Below are positions 5,569-7,960 of a stretch of DNA of 7,960 nt, piece by piece. The notes beneath the pieces were generated by a model. The model was not told the origin of the DNA. It did not search any database and saw only the letters and a program-made list of their open reading frames with translations. A program made the position numbers and the translations under genes. The DNA is from an uncultured Clostridia bacterium (lineage in GTDB: Bacteria; Bacillota; Clostridia; TANB77; CAG-508). Position 1 is the first letter of the stretch. Each line of letters begins with the position of its first letter. Location of the stretch: assembly GCA_944393455.1 (NCBI GenBank), contig CALYAH010000048.1, positions 1-7,960 on the forward strand, written 5' to 3'.

Positions 5569-7705
5569 ATGAAAAAAATAAAAATATTATCGACTATTAT
5601 ATTTGCCGTAATAGTAATAATAATTTTTCAAAATAAAGTAGAGGCAAAAAGTTATACAGTTGAAGACATGAACATAGAAGCAACTATAAATGATGATGGG
5701 TCAGTTAATATTGAACAAACATTAACATATAAATTTGATGGAAGTTATAATGGAATTTATATCAATGTACCATATGATTATGAAGATAGAGAATTTACAG
5801 AAGTTATACAAGATAATAGCATAAATGATGATTTATACAATGGAAAATATGTGACTGTAAAAGAAGTAACAGAATTAGGAAATCCAATAAAACAATATAC
5901 ACAAACTAATGAAATTATAGCAAAAAATGGTATGGAAGGATATTATACAACTTCACAGCAAAATAATATGCAACAAATTAAAGTATATTCACCATCAGAA
6001 AACACAACAAAGACTTTTAAAATAGATTATATAATTCATGACTTATGTGTAAAACACAATGATATTGGAGAATTATATTATAATTTTATTGGAGGAGCCT
6101 GGGAAGTAGAAATAAAAAATTTAAATATTGATATATATCTACCAACAAATACAAAAGAACTTAATGTTTGGGGGCATGGACCATATAATGGAGAATCTAA
6201 AATTATCAGTAATTCACATGCTAATTTTAAAGTAACGAATATAAAGCCAGGCCAATATGTGGCAGCAAGAGTGTTATTTGACAATTCTAATATACCGAAT
6301 GCTACTAAGCTTTCAAATATAGATGCTAAAGAAATTATTGAAAAAGATGAAAATACAATTATTGAAAACAAGAAAGAAAAAAATGCTTTTACAACAAAGA
6401 TAGTGATATTTGCAGTTTGTTTACTAATTTATTGGATTATTTTAATGTTAATATTTGAAAAAGACAAAAAATATATGGTATCAAATATAGAAGAAGACAA
6501 GTTGTTTGAAAAATATAATCCAATGGTAGCTGGATGTATCCAAGGAAGTAGGACTATTTTAGCTAGAGACATTATAGCAGTTATTTTAAATTTAATTGAT
6601 AAAAAATTTATCAATTTAGAATTTAGAAATATACTATCTGGAAAAGATAATTATACATATATTATAACAAAAAATCCAGCTACAGAAGGACAAATGGACA
6701 GTATAGAAAAATATGTTTATGATTGGGTATTTGAAAATAAAGATATAGTGAACTTAGCAGATAGATTAAAAGAAATGCCAAAAGATAAATTGGCAAATAA
6801 GAAATTTAAAGAATTAAACGATTTAGTAGAAAGAAATTTGTCAACTTTAGGTGCTAACCAAGCAAAAGTACCATTATTTGTAAGAGGATTTAATATATTC
6901 TTATTTATATTAAGTATTATAGTAGTAATAAAACATATTATGTTTAATGGTTATGATATATATAACTCACAAACTAGTACATATATTCTTCTATCAATAG
7001 GTCATAGTCTTATTTATTTTATACCTATTTTAATAGGGATATTATATTTACCATTAAATTTGATTGTAATGATTAGACACAAAATTAATAAAACAGTACA
7101 AAGAGTAACAGGACAAAAGGTAGTTACAACAACAATTAGTTTACTTGTATTCTTTGGAGTAATTATTGTAATAACAGCAATTATATCAACTCAAAAATAT
7201 ATCATAGCAGATGAAATCTTAATGTGTATAGCAACAATTCTTATATTAACAGACAATCTAATGTTAAAGAATAGTGCAATTATGATAGAAGATTATAGTA
7301 AATTAAATACATTGAAATATAAGATTGAAAATTATTCAATGATGGAAGATAGAGACATAGAACAAATTACATTGTGGGAAAAGTACTTGAGTTATGCTGT
7401 AAGTTTTGGAGTTGCAGATAAAATTATTAAAAGATTACAAGGACTAAACTTAGATGATGATTTATTAAATATGGTTAATCAAAAAACATTTTTAGATTTT
7501 ATTACATCAGACTATTATATGTTCTATACATATGCGAGTTTAGATAGAAGATTTATGAAGGCCTATGGAGATGTAACTAAAAAAGCAGTTAGTACACTGG
7601 GAAGCGGAAGAGGCGGATACTCAAGAGGCGGAGGCGGTGGATTCTCTGGAGGTGGAGGATTTTCTGGCGGAGGCGGAAGAGGCGGAGGCCGGAGGAGCCT
7701 TTTAA
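5569..7705 (+). CDS. DUF2207 membrane protein with Gly-rich tail; end set by a +1 shift at CGG
   Basis: This is a predicted membrane protein of the DUF2207 family; no molecular function is established. A signal peptide (1-26, cleavage after VEA) leads into the extracellular DUF2207 domain (about 27-235). A membrane helix spans about 277-296. A cytoplasmic part (300-435) precedes further hydrophobic segments (about 440-457, 471-500, 520-540, 547-562). WEKYLSYAVSFGVADK (603-618) is a family motif, and a Gly-rich tail runs from about 678. In the starting frame the tail ends Gly-Arg-Arg-Ser-Leu-Leu-Lys-Ile-Lys at TAG 7714-7716 (715 residues). Skipping C7690 turns CGG AGG AGC CTT TTA into GGA GGA GCC TTT TAA, giving Gly-Gly-Ala-Phe and a stop at 7703-7705 (711 residues). 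That is the classic end of this family, so I give 7705 as the end. The ribosome site AAAAGGGGA is at 5552-5560. The gene sits between ogg and addB. Confidence 0.88.
7687..7705 (+). other. +1 frameshift site 3: GGC-CGG-A
   Basis: The starting frame reads GGC CGG AGG AGC CTT TTA AAA and stops eight codons past CGG. Skipping one C (7689 or 7690) gives GGC GGA GGA GCC TTT TAA. The effect on length is trivial, so this site alone would be weak. It counts because it is the third and last in-frame CGG in the window and again restores a glycine codon GGA and the family ending. Confidence 0.7.
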
Positions 7706-7748
7706 AAATAAAATAGATACAAATTAGGAATAGGAAGAAGTATATAAA

Positions 7749-7960
7749 ATGGGATTAAGAATAATATATGGAAAACCGGGAAGTGGAAAAAGTAGTTATT
7801 GTTTTTCAGAAATTGCTAATTTAATAGATAAAGAAAAGAAGATTTTTATTATAACACCAGAACAATTTTCATTTACAGCAGAAAGAAAATTAATGGAAAC
7901 AGTAAAATCAAGAGCAGTAGTAAATGCAGAAGTAATTACTTTAAGTAGAATGGCTTATAG
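7749..7960 (+). CDS. addB: ATP-dependent helicase/nuclease subunit B (AddB), N-terminal part
   Basis: The first 70 residues of a gene cut by the window edge are present. AddB pairs with AddA to form the helicase-nuclease that resects double-strand breaks for RecA-dependent repair in Firmicutes. The protein starts MGLRIIYGKPGSGKSSYC, with the Walker A motif GKPGSGKS at residues 8-15. ITPEQFSFTAERKLM (35-49) and VITLSRMAY follow, all in the order seen at the start of AddB. The ATG at 7749 is preceded by TAGGAAG (7731-7737) at a slightly long spacing. It begins 43 bases after the shifted-frame stop of the DUF2207 gene with no terminator between, so cotranscription is likely. The CGG triplet at 7777 is out of frame (CCG GGA), so it is not a shift site. 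Confidence 0.9.
   Translation, partial: MGLRIIYGKPGSGKSSYCFSEIANLIDKEKKIFIITPEQFSFTAERKLMETVKSRAVVNAEVITLSRMAY

Noticed and set aside
134..6614. Minus-strand open frames of 60-99 codons opposite the genes
   Set aside because: They lie opposite well-recognised genes, or in low-complexity AT-rich DNA, and show no recognisable protein motifs.
1770..7692. Simple reassignment of CGG to another amino acid (as proposed in other Firmicutes)
   Set aside because: A three-base reassignment would not restore the reading frame at any of the three sites.
1770..7692. Ordinary sequencing indels
   Set aside because: Not excluded without reads, but sites 1 and 2 have a single isolated C and site 3 only CC, not homopolymer runs, and all three fall on the same codon.
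7597..7702. Gly-rich coding repeat as a CRISPR or mobile repeat
   Set aside because: It is the in-frame Gly-rich tail typical of DUF2207 proteins.

Overview
This window looks like chromosomal DNA from an AT-rich, low-GC Gram-positive bacterium of the class Clostridia, probably an uncultured gut type. The basis is the very AT-rich base composition, strong AGGAGG-type ribosome binding sites, AGA as the main arginine codon, and the gene set: RNase III beside an Elp3-like radical SAM protein, a YitT family protein, a pilin-leader GLUG-repeat protein, Ogg and AddB. The genus is not determinable from what I can see. All genes are on the + strand.

Layout: 1-161, leader with a possible promoter; 162-836, rnc; 852-1896, Elp3-like radical SAM gene, read across a +1 shift; 1903-1931, terminator; 1987-2847, YitT family membrane protein; 2848-3130, intergenic region with a terminator and a pair of 27-bp inverted palindromes; 3131-4559, secreted or surface GLUG-repeat protein with a prepilin-like leader, also read across a +1 shift; 4574-4603, terminator; 4653-5519, 8-oxoguanine DNA glycosylase; 5569-7705, DUF2207 membrane protein with a Gly-rich tail, read across a third +1 shift; 7749 to the end, start of addB.

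The main observation is that three genes are each interrupted once by a one-base frame change, and all three interruptions fall at an in-frame CGG codon followed by a purine (CGGG at 1770-1773, CGGA at 4307-4310, CGGA at 7690-7693). In each case, skipping the C so that the ribosome reads GGR (glycine) restores the reading frame. It also restores a C-terminus typical of the family: the tail of the radical SAM protein, a GLUG repeat with its usual YPIFK-like end, and the Gly-Gly-Ala-Phe end of DUF2207 proteins. By my manual scan CGG occurs in frame nowhere else in the window, while CGT and CGA are used for arginine in ordinary positions. Random sequencing errors or independent gene decay would not be expected to choose the same rare codon three times. 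I infer a genome-level decoding property: efficient +1 frameshifting or quadruplet decoding at CGGR, possibly linked to loss of the CGG-reading tRNA-Arg or to a tRNA-Gly that reads four bases. The trans-acting component is not in this window.

Secondary observations are two near-identical 33-bp hairpin repeats that each supply the TGA stop codon of the gene they follow (elp3-like and yitT), and two exact inverted copies of a 27-bp palindrome flanking the control region of the GLUG gene. Functionally, rnc and the radical SAM gene look like one transcript. The yitT and GLUG genes look like single-gene units, and ogg, DUF2207 and addB are closely spaced without a visible terminator between them.
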